From contig NZ_JAPNLE010000005.1 in NCBI RefSeq assembly GCF_026627925.1, positions 1-64,000 on the forward strand: 64,000 nucleotides of DNA, read 5' to 3'. Positions 7,905 to 16,296 of the stretch are shown here, piece by piece. The translations under genes were made by a program, and so were the position numbers. The notes below the pieces were generated by a model that saw only the letters and a list, made by a program, of their open reading frames with translations, was not told the DNA's origin and made no database searches. Every line of letters begins with the position of its first letter. Positions within the stretch are counted from its first letter, which is position 1. The stretch is from Cupriavidus sp. D39 (GTDB lineage: Bacteria > Pseudomonadota > Gammaproteobacteria > Burkholderiales > Burkholderiaceae).

Positions 7905-8344
7905 TCAACGTCAACCTCCAAGCCATCACCGCACAAATGATTCAGGCGTCCATCAGGGATGCCGATCTCGATGCGGCCCTGCAGCCGCTCATGGCCGTCG
8001 CCGGCATCCTCCACGGAGACGTAGCGGCGGCACACTTTGCCTCAGTTATGGATTCCGACAACTCGCAGTGGCAGGAGGGCACTTTTGAACAACGGGAGGC
8101 TTTCATTCGTAGCTGGATGGATCACGAAGCTGCTGCATTGCGTCGCCAAACGCGTGCTAGTTTCGTTGAACTCGCGGCACGCACCTATGACGACGGTACA
8201 ACTGTCGTGGTCGACCAGGAGGAGCCGGAGATCCGCCTCGCTGTTGAAACCCCCGGCGCTCAACGCGTTTGGGTCAAGGCGTGGGTATGGGTGGATCAGC
8301 AAGCCTCATACTTCTCTTCCTCCCTGACTCATCTAAAACCATGA
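7901..8344 (+). CDS. Hypothetical protein, operon partner of the TGT-like gene
   Basis: 147 aa, acidic and largely helical in the first half, with a C-terminal half rich in beta-forming residues (DDGTTVVVDQEEPEIRLAVE). The ATG overlaps the preceding stop (ATGA) and has its own Shine-Dalgarno (GGAGC). No family recognised. Confidence 0.75.
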   Translation: MINVNLQAITAQMIQASIRDADLDAALQPLMAVAGILHGDVAAAHFASVMDSDNSQWQEGTFEQREAFIRSWMDHEAAALRRQTRASFVELAARTYDDGTTVVVDQEEPEIRLAVETPGAQRVWVKAWVWVDQQASYFSSSLTHLKP

Positions 8345-8859
8345 CATCACTATTGCGCTACGTGCTTGCCATCATCTTTGCAGTCTTCTTTGCTTCGGCT
8401 TCCGCTGCTGACTTCTCGGGGACAGTGGTAGCCGTCCTGGATGGAGACACCATCGACGTTCTCGTGGACAAGACACCCATCCGCGTCCGCCTGGCTGGCA
8501 TCGATGCCCCAGAGAAATCGCAACCCTTTGGCTCGCGCTCAAAAATTGCCCTGTCGAATCTTGTCTACGCAAAGCAGGTCCTCGTTCAGGACCAGGGGCC
8601 GGACCGCTATGGAAGACGCATTGGCTTCGTATGGATGGATGGCGTCTCAATCAATCTCCGCCAGGTTGAGGCCGGCATGGCATGGGTCTATCGACAGTAC
8701 ACGAACGATGCTTCATTTCTGCGTGCCGAGACTAACGCGAGGGCCATCCGGCGTGGCCTGTGGACCGATACGAGCCCTGTACCACCCTGGGAGTATCGGC
8801 ATTCAACAGGCGTACGCACTAGCGAGACTGCTCGACCGCTCTCCCTTCTGGGGAAATGA
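8341..8859 (+). CDS. Secreted thermonuclease-family (SNase) protein
   Basis: 172 aa. A signal peptide (hydrophobic residues 8-22, likely cleavage after ASA) is followed by a staphylococcal-nuclease domain: DGDTIDV, the RVRLAGIDAPE motif with catalytic Arg and Glu, and DRYGRRIGFVW with the second Arg. It should be an active periplasmic or secreted Ca-dependent nuclease. It overlaps the previous stop by 4 bp and ends the operon begun by the TGT-like gene. Related nucleases are frequent on conjugative plasmids. Confidence 0.88.
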   Translation: MTSLLRYVLAIIFAVFFASASAADFSGTVVAVLDGDTIDVLVDKTPIRVRLAGIDAPEKSQPFGSRSKIALSNLVYAKQVLVQDQGPDRYGRRIGFVWMDGVSINLRQVEAGMAWVYRQYTNDASFLRAETNARAIRRGLWTDTSPVPPWEYRHSTGVRTSETARPLSLLGK

Positions 8860-8976
8860 GCCCCGGCATGTGCCAATAGATCTGCGATAGGTCGGAGGTC
8901 TGCCTGTGGCCTCAACATTGCCAATGCGCTGCCGTTAGCTCGTGGTATCCCGCTGTCCTCGCCCGCTGCATGCGGG
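8860..8976. other. Intergenic, nothing recognised
   Basis: No gene, terminator or repeat is apparent between the nuclease gene and the left end of unit B. Confidence 0.4.
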
Positions 8977-8992
8977 CAATTTTGTGAGAAAT

Positions 8993-9119
8993 CGGAATTC
9001 GTCGGACTGCGTTTTCCGAGAAATCAATAACTTAACCGCTAATTCCGTCGCCGCTCGGGCCGTTCAGAACCGGAATTAGCCGGACTGCAGTGACAAGATG
9101 CGCGAATTGGCTGGACTGC
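8993..9119 (+). repeat. Left-end repeat block of unit B
   Basis: Direct copies CGGAATTCGTCGGACTGC (8993), CCGGAATTAGCCGGACTGC (9070) and GCGAATTGGCTGGACTGC (9102), plus one inverted partial copy GCTAATTCCG (9038). The arrangement is repeated almost base for base at 11073-11200. Confidence 0.85.
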
Positions 9120-9393
9120 AGTGCAGTGCCATTTTGCGCACGTTTCTTGGCTTCCTACCCGAGCAGCCTGCAGCGGGAACTCGCCCCCGGGTCAGTGGCT
9201 GTTGCCGACCCGTAGCGGGCGCCCGGAAAAACAATGCTTCTAGGGCAGCTGGCAAGGGACAGCGGTCGTCCACTGCGGGTTGTTGTATTAGAGGATGAGT
9301 CAACTCATCGACCGCTCTGGTCAAACGCGTCCCGCTCAATTTAGTGGACTATCGCTACTTCCATAGAGCGCAAGGGGGTGTGAGAAAGCTGCC
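9120..9393. other. Non-coding stretch inside unit B
   Basis: No supported gene; short reading frames here have composition typical of non-coding DNA. Confidence 0.4.
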
Positions 9394-9629
9394 ATGGGAG
9401 ATCGAATCGTTACGATTGAAGCGAGCGGCCAGGTTGCGGCTTCGGTCACCATGACCGAAGGTCAAGGACGTGATATCGCTTGCTTTCGCCGTGGCGTCGT
9501 CTATCTTAGCACCTGAAGCTCGACGCTCTGCTGGAGAAGTTACTACCGGTATTGGATCACTTCATTCAAGCGGACGCGCCCATTAAACTCCGAACAGGGC
9601 TATGGCTAGAATCAATTAAAACGCCTTAG
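9394..9629 (+). pseudogene. Small ORF broken by a single frameshift
   Basis: ATG 9394 opens a frame (MGDRIVTIEASGQVAASV...) that ends at 9516; the frame one base back continues with KLDALLEKLLPVLDHFIQAD to a stop at 9627-9629. Joined, they give a protein of about 78 aa with an ordered-looking helical C-terminus. An AAGGGGGTG sequence lies 14 bp before the ATG. No family recognised. Confidence 0.35.
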
Positions 9630-9653
9630 CTCTTTAACCAAGTGAGGAATAAG

Positions 9654-9971
9654 ATGAATTTAATCGACTACTTATTATCTAGCGCTTTGATCTTAATTGC
9701 TGCATCGTCGCAGGCCATTGCGCAAGAACCGTCAAAAAACAATGGCCAGAGGTGCGAGTCGAATGAGCAGTGTTTCTCAACCGCGTGCTGGCCGGGCCCA
9801 GGGAATGGAGCGGCGCGTTTTTGCATGGCAAAATCAAAGAATTGCGCGTGGCCTGACACTGACGGATTCATGTACGGAGCAGAAAAGACGTGGCAAGGGG
9901 ACAAGGTAGTCTGCATGGATGCAAGCCCCAAATCTCCTGGATCACAAGGGCGTTTCGCTTACCCCAAATAA
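9654..9971 (+). CDS. Small secreted cysteine-rich protein
   Basis: 105 aa. A signal peptide (hydrophobic residues 6-22, cleavage near AIA) is followed by a short domain with six cysteines in the order RCESNEQCFSTACWP, FCMAK, NCAWP, VVCMD, which suggests disulfide bonding outside the cytoplasm. GAGGA precedes the ATG by 5 bp. Codon use is more AT-rich than in the plasmid backbone, consistent with recent acquisition. Function unknown. Confidence 0.75.
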   Translation: MNLIDYLLSSALILIAASSQAIAQEPSKNNGQRCESNEQCFSTACWPGPGNGAARFCMAKSKNCAWPDTDGFMYGAEKTWQGDKVVCMDASPKSPGSQGRFAYPK

Positions 9972-10050
9972 GGTGCGCAGAGATCCCTTATCAGCTGAAT
10001 GCAAGAATAAAGGGTTGCGGAGGTCACAGATACGTTTTTCGGCGGGTAAT

Positions 10051-10362
10051 ATGAGACGAAATTTGATTGGCATGTGCACTTTAGCATTCGCGTGCATAAC
10101 TGCCAGCTTCGGGCAATCAATGATTACCATTCGACTCAATGGCCAGTACATGTATTCGGGCGATACGAGCGTTATCGAGGTGTTTGACGTAAATTGCAAC
10201 TTAACTAAAGGGCTAATTACCTTGCAAGGCAAGCAAATAGTTCTATTGCCGATTTGCAGCAACGACTCCGGCCACGGCAACATCCGATATCGAAACGTTA
10301 CCAACAACGGTAACTGGGTAAACGCCTCACTTTTAAGTGACGGGGACGATGTTTCTCCTTAG
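10051..10362 (+). CDS. Small secreted protein, unknown
   Basis: 103 aa with an N-terminal signal peptide (LIGMCTLAFACITASFG) and a mature domain with two cysteines (NCNLTKG, PICSND). It is AT-rich like the gene before it, and both are likely cargo of unit B. The ATG at 10051 was chosen because it starts the signal peptide; the ribosome-binding site is weak. No family recognised. Confidence 0.65.
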   Translation: MRRNLIGMCTLAFACITASFGQSMITIRLNGQYMYSGDTSVIEVFDVNCNLTKGLITLQGKQIVLLPICSNDSGHGNIRYRNVTNNGNWVNASLLSDGDDVSP

Positions 10363-10636
10363 TTGGATCGCTTTGGTTCCGCCGCGAATGCGGTCCCATC
10401 GGTTTGCACTAGGTAGCCTCGGGCCTTGAAAACAAAAGGAATCGGCTGTTCGCTTAATCTTGCACAATCTTTCGCCGGACAGACGACATAAAAGGACTAA
10501 CTGCGAATGTCCGTTCTCTGGGGTGGAACCGACGCTCGAACGTGCGTGTGCAAGCATGGGCGGAGGTCCGTTGATGGCCGACAACGGTCCCCCTGGCAAG
10601 CCGATCCTCGGCGCTGGACCCCGCCTGGCCGGCTTC
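10363..10636. other. Non-coding stretch inside unit B
   Basis: No supported gene. Overlapping frames on both strands have the arginine/glycine/proline-rich composition of shadow translations. Confidence 0.4.
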
Positions 10637-10864
10637 CTATCGTGCTTGCGACGACAGCCGCCATGCCGGAATTCTGTCGTCGAAGCTATCGAACCACTCC
10701 CGGATTGCGTCGGCCACAATGCTTGGATCGCAGGTGGCGGCATCCGGAACGCATGCCCGAATGAGACTTTCGACGTCAAAGCGCTGTTCCGCCCGAGCCC
10801 GCCGAGCATCGGGGTTGCGGGCGAGAATAGTGAGGTGCTGGTCGCGGATCGGAATGTAGCGCAT
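10637..10864 (-). CDS. Possible small protein, unknown
   Basis: 75 aa; the translation (MRYIPIRDQHLTILARN..., then VADAIREWFDSFDDR) has balanced composition unlike the competing frames. No strong Shine-Dalgarno is present. It may be a remnant of a longer gene. Confidence 0.4.
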   Translation of the reverse strand: MRYIPIRDQHLTILARNPDARRARAEQRFDVESLIRACVPDAATCDPSIVADAIREWFDSFDDRIPAWRLSSQAR

Positions 10865-10987
10865 GGCGAAGACAGGTAATGGAGTCCCCCGTATTGACGG
10901 CCTCCTCCCAAATATCTTGAGCCACGCCCAGTGACCAGAGGGTGAACCGACCGACCGGTCTGGGTCGGCGTTGGCGGGAATTGCACG

Positions 10988-11049
10988 GCAGTCCGGCTAA
11001 TTCCGGATTTCCAGTCCAGCAAAAGCGCTCGTAGTTCGGATAATTCCGG
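10988..11049 (-). repeat. Right-end repeat block of unit B
   Basis: GCAGTCCGGCTAATTCCGG (10988), CAGTCCAGCAAAAGCGC (about 11012) and AGTTCGGATAATTCCGG (11033), all inverted relative to the left block. Confidence 0.8.
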
Positions 11050-11072
11050 TTTCCTACAATTTTGTGAGGAAT

Positions 11073-11200
11073 CGGAATACGTCAGACTGCATTTTCCGAA
11101 AAATCAATGACTTAACAGGCTAATTCCGCCGCCGCTCGGCCGTCTTAGACCCGGAATTAGCTGGACTGCGCTGACGAGAAGCGCGAATTAGCTGGACTGC
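11073..11200 (+). repeat. Left-end repeat block of unit C
   Basis: CGGAATACGTCAGACTGC (11073), inverted GGCTAATTCCG (11118), CCGGAATTAGCTGGACTGC (11151) and GCGAATTAGCTGGACTGC (11183): the same four-copy layout and spacing as 8993-9119. Confidence 0.85.
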
Positions 11201-11399
11201 TCCTCACCGGTTGCTCACTGGCTCTTAGCGACCCATTGCGGTCATAAGGACTCTCGGAAAGCTGACGTTCGACGCGGCGGGGCAAACGCGTCCTGGACAT
11301 TGCCCGTTGCGTACCGGTCACGAATAGCCAATCGTGACAGGATTCAATCAGGGCTTCCTTCGCCAACTGAGTGGGCTGCATCGCCATCCGGGGCATGCG

Positions 11400-12347
11400 C
11401 TATCGAACGCCGCGAATGAACGCAAGTATTCCCGTGCCCACTGTATCGTCGGGGCTGTTGATCGAAAAAACCTCGGAGAAGTGGTTCTGTCCCGGGAAGC
11501 GTGTGAATGTTGGACAGCGGTTGGCTTTGCAGAGCGCGTCCTGGAGTTGCAGCGCCTGGCGCTCCACGGCGACGGGATCGAGTTCCGCGGTTGCCACCAT
11601 GAGTGGCAACGGTGTCTGCTGAAGTCCGGGCACTGACGAGCGTTCCGCGTACCGGCTGACGTCGTCGCCGAAATATGCCTTGAGCGCCGGGCTAATCTCG
11701 GCGGTAGCGGGGTCGAAGATGGTCGCCGAAAGAAACGCCGCGCCAGCCAGTCCTACGCCAACCGGTCCATAGAACTGTGGGTGGGCGACATAGGAGGCCC
11801 CGAGCACCGCGCCAGACGAGTGACCCACGAGAAAGACCCGTTTCGGGTCGCCGCCCCGCGCGGCGATGTTCTCCTGAACCCAACGCACTGCCAGACCCAG
11901 GTCTTCGGTGCCCGCTGGCCAAGAGTTCTGCGGTGCCATCCGGTGATTGAGATTGACGCCGATCAGTCCGCGGCTCGCGGCCCATAGCATCACGTTGTCG
12001 TAGAAGGGGCTGTCGGACGCATGTTTGTCACCGCGCACGAAGCCGCCGCCATGCACGAAGATCAGCACGGCACGCGACGACTGGAGCGCGGTCGCGGGTA
12101 CGAACAGGTCCAGCCTCTGGCTGTCTGCCGGCCCGTAGTTCAGATCCCGCGAGACACGCACTCCCGAATAAGACTGTGCCTTCAACAGCGGCACATACAG
12201 GGCGGCGGTGCTCGACGGGTCAACGACTCGTTCCAGCGCCTTGAGCTTTTCGTCAAGATCGGGCGGCACCTGCGCCAGGGATAGGTGACTGGCGACGCCC
12301 AAGGCCAGGATCGCCAGGGCGCGCCCGAAAATTTCTCGACGGCTCAT
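11400..12347 (-). CDS. Secreted alpha/beta hydrolase (esterase/lipase family)
   Basis: 315 aa. A signal peptide (residues 8-25, cleavage near SLA) precedes an alpha/beta-hydrolase fold with the oxyanion motif FVHGGGF, the nucleophile elbow GHSSGA, an acid in ATAELDPV and the catalytic His in PGQNHFSE, as in the BD-FAE/hormone-sensitive-lipase group. It should hydrolyse small esters in the periplasm or outside the cell. GGGAG lies 9 bp before the ATG. It is the only gene in unit C and transcribes towards the left end. Substrate not predictable. Confidence 0.88.
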   Translation of the reverse strand: MSRREIFGRALAILALGVASHLSLAQVPPDLDEKLKALERVVDPSSTAALYVPLLKAQSYSGVRVSRDLNYGPADSQRLDLFVPATALQSSRAVLIFVHGGGFVRGDKHASDSPFYDNVMLWAASRGLIGVNLNHRMAPQNSWPAGTEDLGLAVRWVQENIAARGGDPKRVFLVGHSSGAVLGASYVAHPQFYGPVGVGLAGAAFLSATIFDPATAEISPALKAYFGDDVSRYAERSSVPGLQQTPLPLMVATAELDPVAVERQALQLQDALCKANRCPTFTRFPGQNHFSEVFSINSPDDTVGTGILAFIRGVR

Positions 12348-12622
12348 CACAATCTCCCGACGCAGCTCGCACGGTGACCAATCGGGGTCTTGTCTCCGCA
12401 CAGGTCCCAAGTCTGATGCATGACCGCCACGTGTGCTGCGCCACGCTTCAACATCAATATATAGATTACCGGGTAGTCAACTGCAAGACGAGAGCAGCAC
12501 CTAACGTCCGCTGTCCTACGCCCACGACCGATGGGACCGCTTCTGGCCGGACAGCGGTCGTGCGCTGTCCCGGGCTTCTGGACCATACCTCTGGAGCAGC
12601 CGCGCGCCCATCGGGCTGCACG
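12348..12622. other. Intergenic, right part of unit C
   Basis: No gene. Contains a CGTCCGCTGTC...AGCGGTCGT segment similar to that before the right end of unit A. Confidence 0.4.
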
Positions 12623-12684
12623 GCAATCCAGCCAATTCCGGATTTCTAGTCCAGCAAAAGCGCACGTAGTTCAGCTAATTCCGA
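12623..12684 (-). repeat. Right-end repeat block of unit C
   Basis: GCAATCCAGCCAATTCCGG (12623), TAGTCCAGCAAAAGCGCAC (about 12647) and AGTTCAGCTAATTCCGA (12668), matching the right blocks of A and B. Confidence 0.8.
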
Positions 12685-12731
12685 TTCCCTACAATTTTTT
12701 GTTTGTTTGCTGCCCATCCTCTCGAATTATC

Positions 12732-12760
12732 TTGATATGGCACTTCAACTTCCATATAAT
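12732..12760 (+). promoter_or_regulatory. Sigma70-type promoter, twin of the one at 6037
   Basis: TTGATA, a 17-bp spacer TGGCACTTCAACTTCCA, and TATAAT. The spacer differs from that of the 6037 promoter at only 3 of 17 positions, so both are probably controlled by the same regulator. It drives the small gene that is split by the IS21 element. Confidence 0.85.
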
Positions 12761-13042
12761 TATTTCACTGTTTGGGATAGGAGAAATGATGATGAGGCAG
12801 CAGCAGGGAACCAATAGCTTCGAGCCGACCGATCTGTTGCGCTACATGCTTGTCCACGTGACCGCAGAGTGGATGCCGGTGGGCACCAAGATCCCGGCCT
12901 ACTGGAATGGCTCGCGCTGTGTCGATGGCGGTGTAAATCCGCACAAATCTGGCAGCAAGAGGGACTGGTGGAGTCAAACGGGCAGTCGGCCTGCTCCTGG
13001 CGGATGTGTCTAACAGGGGGTCGTGGTAACGAAGGAAGGTTT

Positions 13043-13097
13043 GACGCTGGGCGCGTCGAAGGGAGCCCGTAGGGCGACTGGAGACGCGCCCAGCGTC
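13043..13097. repeat. 15-bp perfect inverted repeat in the IS left part
   Basis: GACGCTGGGCGCGTC at 13043-13057 and its exact complement at 13083-13097, with a 25-nt spacer. Located upstream of the IS genes, it could act as a transcription block against readthrough from the host gene or as a transposase site. Confidence 0.6.
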
Positions 13098-13327
13098 GCG
13101 TCAAGTGAACGGTCTGGCACGTGGTAGAAAGGCGATCTCGCCGAGGAAACTACCGGCGCGACACCGCAGCAAACCGCCAAGTTCAGTCCGGTGCCGCGCC
13201 CCACAGGAATCGTAATGCGGGCGGATGGCCTGCCCCATGACGGAACGCGTGAAGGCGCAGTATCGCACTGCTTGCGCGCTCCGTCGATCCCCAACGAATC
13301 TTCTTCGGCGTTCGTTCAGGAGCGTCG

Positions 13328-13774
13328 ATGCAGCCCACGGGCCGACTGTTCATGTGCGCCCGCTGCCGGGCGCAAGTCTTCATTTGTCGTCGCTGTGACC
13401 GCGGCAACCGCTATTGCACGGCCGACTGCGCACGTGCTGCCCGACGCGAGAGCCTGAGCGCTGCTGGCCACCGCTATCAGAGCAGCCGCCGTGGGCGCTT
13501 TGCCCATGCGGCGCGAGCGCGCCGTTACCGGGCCCGGTGCAAGTTGGTGACGCATCACAGTTCACCCGCCACAGCCGCGAATGATGTACTGCAGTCGGAC
13601 CCGATTGACGCCGCCGCCGCGGTGGCTGCCACCACTTGCGTGGTGGTGGCAGCGCCGGCGACGTCGCGCTGTCACTGCTGTGGCTGCCCGTTGCCAGCGC
13701 TGGTGCGTACCGGCTTTGTGCGTCGTCGAGGTCCCCGTCGTGTTTATCACTTCAATCGCGGAGACCCAGATTGA
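13328..13774 (+). CDS. IS accessory protein with paired zinc-ribbon motifs
   Basis: 148 aa, Arg/Ala-rich, with [17 protein letters not shown] and YCTADC near the N-terminus and CHCCGC near residue 118, suggesting zinc binding. AGGAG precedes the ATG by 5 bp. Its stop overlaps the TTG start of istA (TTGA), so it is translated with the transposase. Its role in transposition is not known to me. Confidence 0.65.
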   Translation: MQPTGRLFMCARCRAQVFICRRCDRGNRYCTADCARAARRESLSAAGHRYQSSRRGRFAHAARARRYRARCKLVTHHSSPATAANDVLQSDPIDAAAAVAATTCVVVAAPATSRCHCCGCPLPALVRTGFVRRRGPRRVYHFNRGDPD

Positions 13775-15276
13775 CTATAGGAGCTGAACGAGAGGCGCAG
13801 ATCCTGCGCTACTACCACGTCGAGAAATGGCGCTGCGGCACCATTGCGCGCCAGCTTGGCGTGCATCACGACACCGTGCGACGGGTGCTGGCGCAAGCCG
13901 GGCTGCCGCGGCACGGGCCGGTGCGCGGCTCGCTCATCGAGCCATATCTGCCATTCATCCGCCAGACGCTGGAGAAGTTCCCCACGCTGACGGCCCGCCG
14001 GCTGTGGGAGATGGTGCGCCAGCGCGGGTACAAAGGCGGGGCGGACCACTTCCGACATCTGGTTGCGATGCACCGGCCGCGCCCGGTGGCCGAGGCATTC
14101 CTGAGGCTGCGCACGCTGCCAGGCGAACAATGCCAATGCGACTGGGCCCACTTCGGCCACCTGGAGATAGGCCGGTCCCGTCGGCCGCTGATGGCCTTCG
14201 TGATGGTGCTGTCGTACTCGCGCGACATTTACCTCCGCTTCTTCCTGGATGCGCGCATGGAGAACTTCCTGCGTGGCCACGTTGGCGCCTTCACCCACTG
14301 GGGCGGGCTCGGCAAGGTCATCCTCTATGACAACCTGAAGAGTGCTGTGCTCGAGCGCCAGGGCGATGCGATCCGCTTCCATCCGACGCTGCTGGCGTTT
14401 GCCGCGCACTACCGGTTCGAGCCTCGCCCGGTGGCGGTGGCACGGGGCAATGAGAAGGGGCGCGTCGAACGGGCCATCCGCTACGTGCGCGACAGCTTCT
14501 TTGCTGCGCGCAAGTTCGCAGACCTGGACGATCTGAATGCGCAGGCTGAGCAATGGTGCCGCACCCTGGCGGCAGACAGGCGATGTCCGGAAGATCAGGC
14601 GGTGACGGTACGCGAGGCCTTCGCCATGGAGCAGCCGCTGTTGCTGGCATTGCCAGACAATCCGTATCCCGTGGAGGAGCAGGTTGAGGTCAAGGTCGGC
14701 AAGACCCCCTACGTGCGCTTCGACCTGAACGACTACTCGATCCCGCACACGCATGTGCGCCGCACGCTGACGGTACGCGCCGATCCGGAACAGGTCCGGG
14801 TATTGGGTGGGGCCGAGGTGATTGCCCGGCATCGCCGCAGCTACGACCGCGGCGAGCAGATCGAACTGCCGGCGCACATTGAAGAACTCGAAGCTCGCAA
14901 GCACCAGGCCCGCCAGCACCGGGGCGTCAACAGCCTGACCCGGGCCGTGCCGGCCAGCCAGGCGCTGCTCACGCGCGCCGCCGAGCGCGGCGAGAACCTC
15001 GGTGCGCTCACCAACGCACTGCTGCGTGTGCTCGACCGGTACGGGGCGGCCGAGTTGCAGGCCGCCATCGACGAAGCGCTCGCCAAGGGCGTGGCCCACA
15101 TGAACGCCGTGCGTCTGGCGCTGGAGCGCCGCCGCGCCGCGCGGGGCGAGCCGCCACCGGTGGCCATGGAGCTGCCCGAACACGTGCGCCGCAAGGACAC
15201 GCCCGTGCAGCCGCATCGGCTTGATACCTACGACCAACTGACCCGGAGCCGTGATGATGACCTTGAACGCGAATGA
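13771..15276 (+). CDS. istA: IS21-family transposase IstA
   Basis: 501 aa from TTG 13771. An N-terminal helix-turn-helix ([18 protein letters not shown]) is followed by a DDE integrase core: [13 protein letters not shown] with the first Asp, [11 protein letters not shown] with the second and [13 protein letters not shown] with the Glu. The C-terminal region is the usual IstA beta-rich and helical tail. It joins with IstB to transpose the element. The start is inferred from the overlap with the preceding stop; no ATG lies near. Confidence 0.92.
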   Translation: MTIGAEREAQILRYYHVEKWRCGTIARQLGVHHDTVRRVLAQAGLPRHGPVRGSLIEPYLPFIRQTLEKFPTLTARRLWEMVRQRGYKGGADHFRHLVAMHRPRPVAEAFLRLRTLPGEQCQCDWAHFGHLEIGRSRRPLMAFVMVLSYSRDIYLRFFLDARMENFLRGHVGAFTHWGGLGKVILYDNLKSAVLERQGDAIRFHPTLLAFAAHYRFEPRPVAVARGNEKGRVERAIRYVRDSFFAARKFADLDDLNAQAEQWCRTLAADRRCPEDQAVTVREAFAMEQPLLLALPDNPYPVEEQVEVKVGKTPYVRFDLNDYSIPHTHVRRTLTVRADPEQVRVLGGAEVIARHRRSYDRGEQIELPAHIEELEARKHQARQHRGVNSLTRAVPASQALLTRAAERGENLGALTNALLRVLDRYGAAELQAAIDEALAKGVAHMNAVRLALERRRAARGEPPPVAMELPEHVRRKDTPVQPHRLDTYDQLTRSRDDDLERE

Positions 15277-16027
15277 AATCCTGCGCGCACGCGCGCAAGC
15301 GCTACGCCTGAACGGACTGCTGGAACACTGGGCCGAGGTGGACGGCGCCGACTGGGTGGCGCCGCTCATCCAGTGGGAAGAGGACGAGCGTGGCCACCGC
15401 TCGCTGCAGCGACGCGTGCGGGCTGCAAAGCTGGGCCGGTTCAAATCCCTGAGCGACTTCGACTGGCAATGGCCCGAGCGCATCGATCGCGTAGCCATCG
15501 AGGAACTGATGACGCTCGCCTTCCTCAAGGAAGCGACCAACGTGGTGCTCATCGGCCCGAATGGCGTGGGAAAGTCCACCCTTGCGCAGAACTTGGCGCA
15601 CCAGGCGCTGCTGCAGGGGCATACGGTGCTGTTCACCTCCGCCGGGCAGATGCTTGGCGAGTTAGCCGCGCTTGACAGTGATTCCGCTTTACGCAAGCGT
15701 CTGAACCGCTATGCCTCGCCGGACATGTTGCTCATTGACGAGGTCGGATATCTGTCCTACGGCAACCGCCACGCCGACCTGCTGTTCGAGTTGATCAGCC
15801 GCCGCTATGAGGCCCGCAGCACAATCGTCACCACCAACAAACCGTTTGCAGCCTGGTCGGAGGTGTTCCCCAACGCTGCCTGCGTGGTCTCGCTGGTTGA
15901 CCGGCTGGTGCATCGCGCCGAAGTGATCTCGATTGAGGGGGAATCTTACCGGCTCAAGGAAGCACGCGAACGCGCCGAGCAGCGCACCAGCAAACGAAGC
16001 AGGGCCCGCGCGGAGAAACGGCCATGA
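15254..16027 (+). CDS. istB: IS21-family helper ATPase IstB
   Basis: 257 aa, AAA+ ATPase of the DnaC/IstB group: Walker [10 protein letters not shown] at about residue 99, Walker [12 protein letters not shown] and sensor region IVTTNKPF. It remodels target DNA for IstA. The start overlaps the end of istA (23 bp); ATG 15257 is an alternative. The basic C-terminus ([10 protein letters not shown]) is typical. Confidence 0.92.
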   Translation: MMTLNANEILRARAQALRLNGLLEHWAEVDGADWVAPLIQWEEDERGHRSLQRRVRAAKLGRFKSLSDFDWQWPERIDRVAIEELMTLAFLKEATNVVLIGPNGVGKSTLAQNLAHQALLQGHTVLFTSAGQMLGELAALDSDSALRKRLNRYASPDMLLIDEVGYLSYGNRHADLLFELISRRYEARSTIVTTNKPFAAWSEVFPNAACVVSLVDRLVHRAEVISIEGESYRLKEARERAEQRTSKRSRARAEKRP

Positions 16028-16248
16028 ACAAGAGCCTCACACACCTGCCTTCCGGCATCAAGCGCGGACTCGACTTCCTGGTCGCCGACAATTGGACGCC
16101 CGAACAGGCATTGGCCGTCTTCGAACTGCTCAGCGACTTGCGGGCGCGCGTCTGGATGCACTATTGCGTGGACTTGCACGACCAGATCCGCGAGCAACGA
16201 TTCCCGCCGAAAGACTCTGACATCGAAGACATCCTGGGAGGGTTCTGA
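16024..16248 (+). CDS. Small IS-borne protein, unknown
   Basis: 74 aa (PSGIKRGLDFLVADNWTPEQ..., then AVFELLSDLRARVW). It overlaps the istB stop (ATGA) and ends just before the right IS terminus, so it is carried by the element. Helical; no family recognised. Confidence 0.65.
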   Translation: MNKSLTHLPSGIKRGLDFLVADNWTPEQALAVFELLSDLRARVWMHYCVDLHDQIREQRFPPKDSDIEDILGGF

Positions 16249-16273
16249 GCAGCACAACAACCTCCTCGCCAAC

Positions 16274-16296
16274 AAGGGGCCCCGCGTGGGTCCCTT
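16274..16296 (+). terminator. Hairpin at the end of the IS genes
   Basis: AAGGGGCCC / GGGTCCCTT (8 of 9 paired), loop CGCGT, followed by ATT. Probable terminator of the istAB transcript, though the U-tract is short. Confidence 0.5.

Larger units (their letters stand above)
8977..11063. mobile_element. Cargo unit B, tandem with unit C
   Basis: Starts and ends at CAATTTT (8977-8983 and 11057-11063), with a left block of four repeat copies (8993-9119) and a right block of three (10988-11049). Cargo is small: a broken ORF, two secreted small proteins with lower GC than the surroundings, and a possible 75-aa gene. No transposase or recombinase gene is present. Confidence 0.6.
11057..12698. mobile_element. 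Cargo unit C
   Basis: Bounded by CAATTTT at 11057-11063 (shared with unit B) and 12692-12698; left block at 11073-11200, right block at 12623-12684. The single cargo gene is a secreted alpha/beta hydrolase. As in A and B, no recombinase gene is present. Confidence 0.6.

Noticed and set aside
10333-11022. 229-codon minus-strand frame and overlapping plus-strand frame
   Set aside because: Runs through the repeat block of unit B and has shadow-like composition.
13747-15696. 649-codon open frame on the minus strand
   Set aside because: It is antisense to istA/istB in a GC-rich region; the istA and istB frames have clear family motifs.
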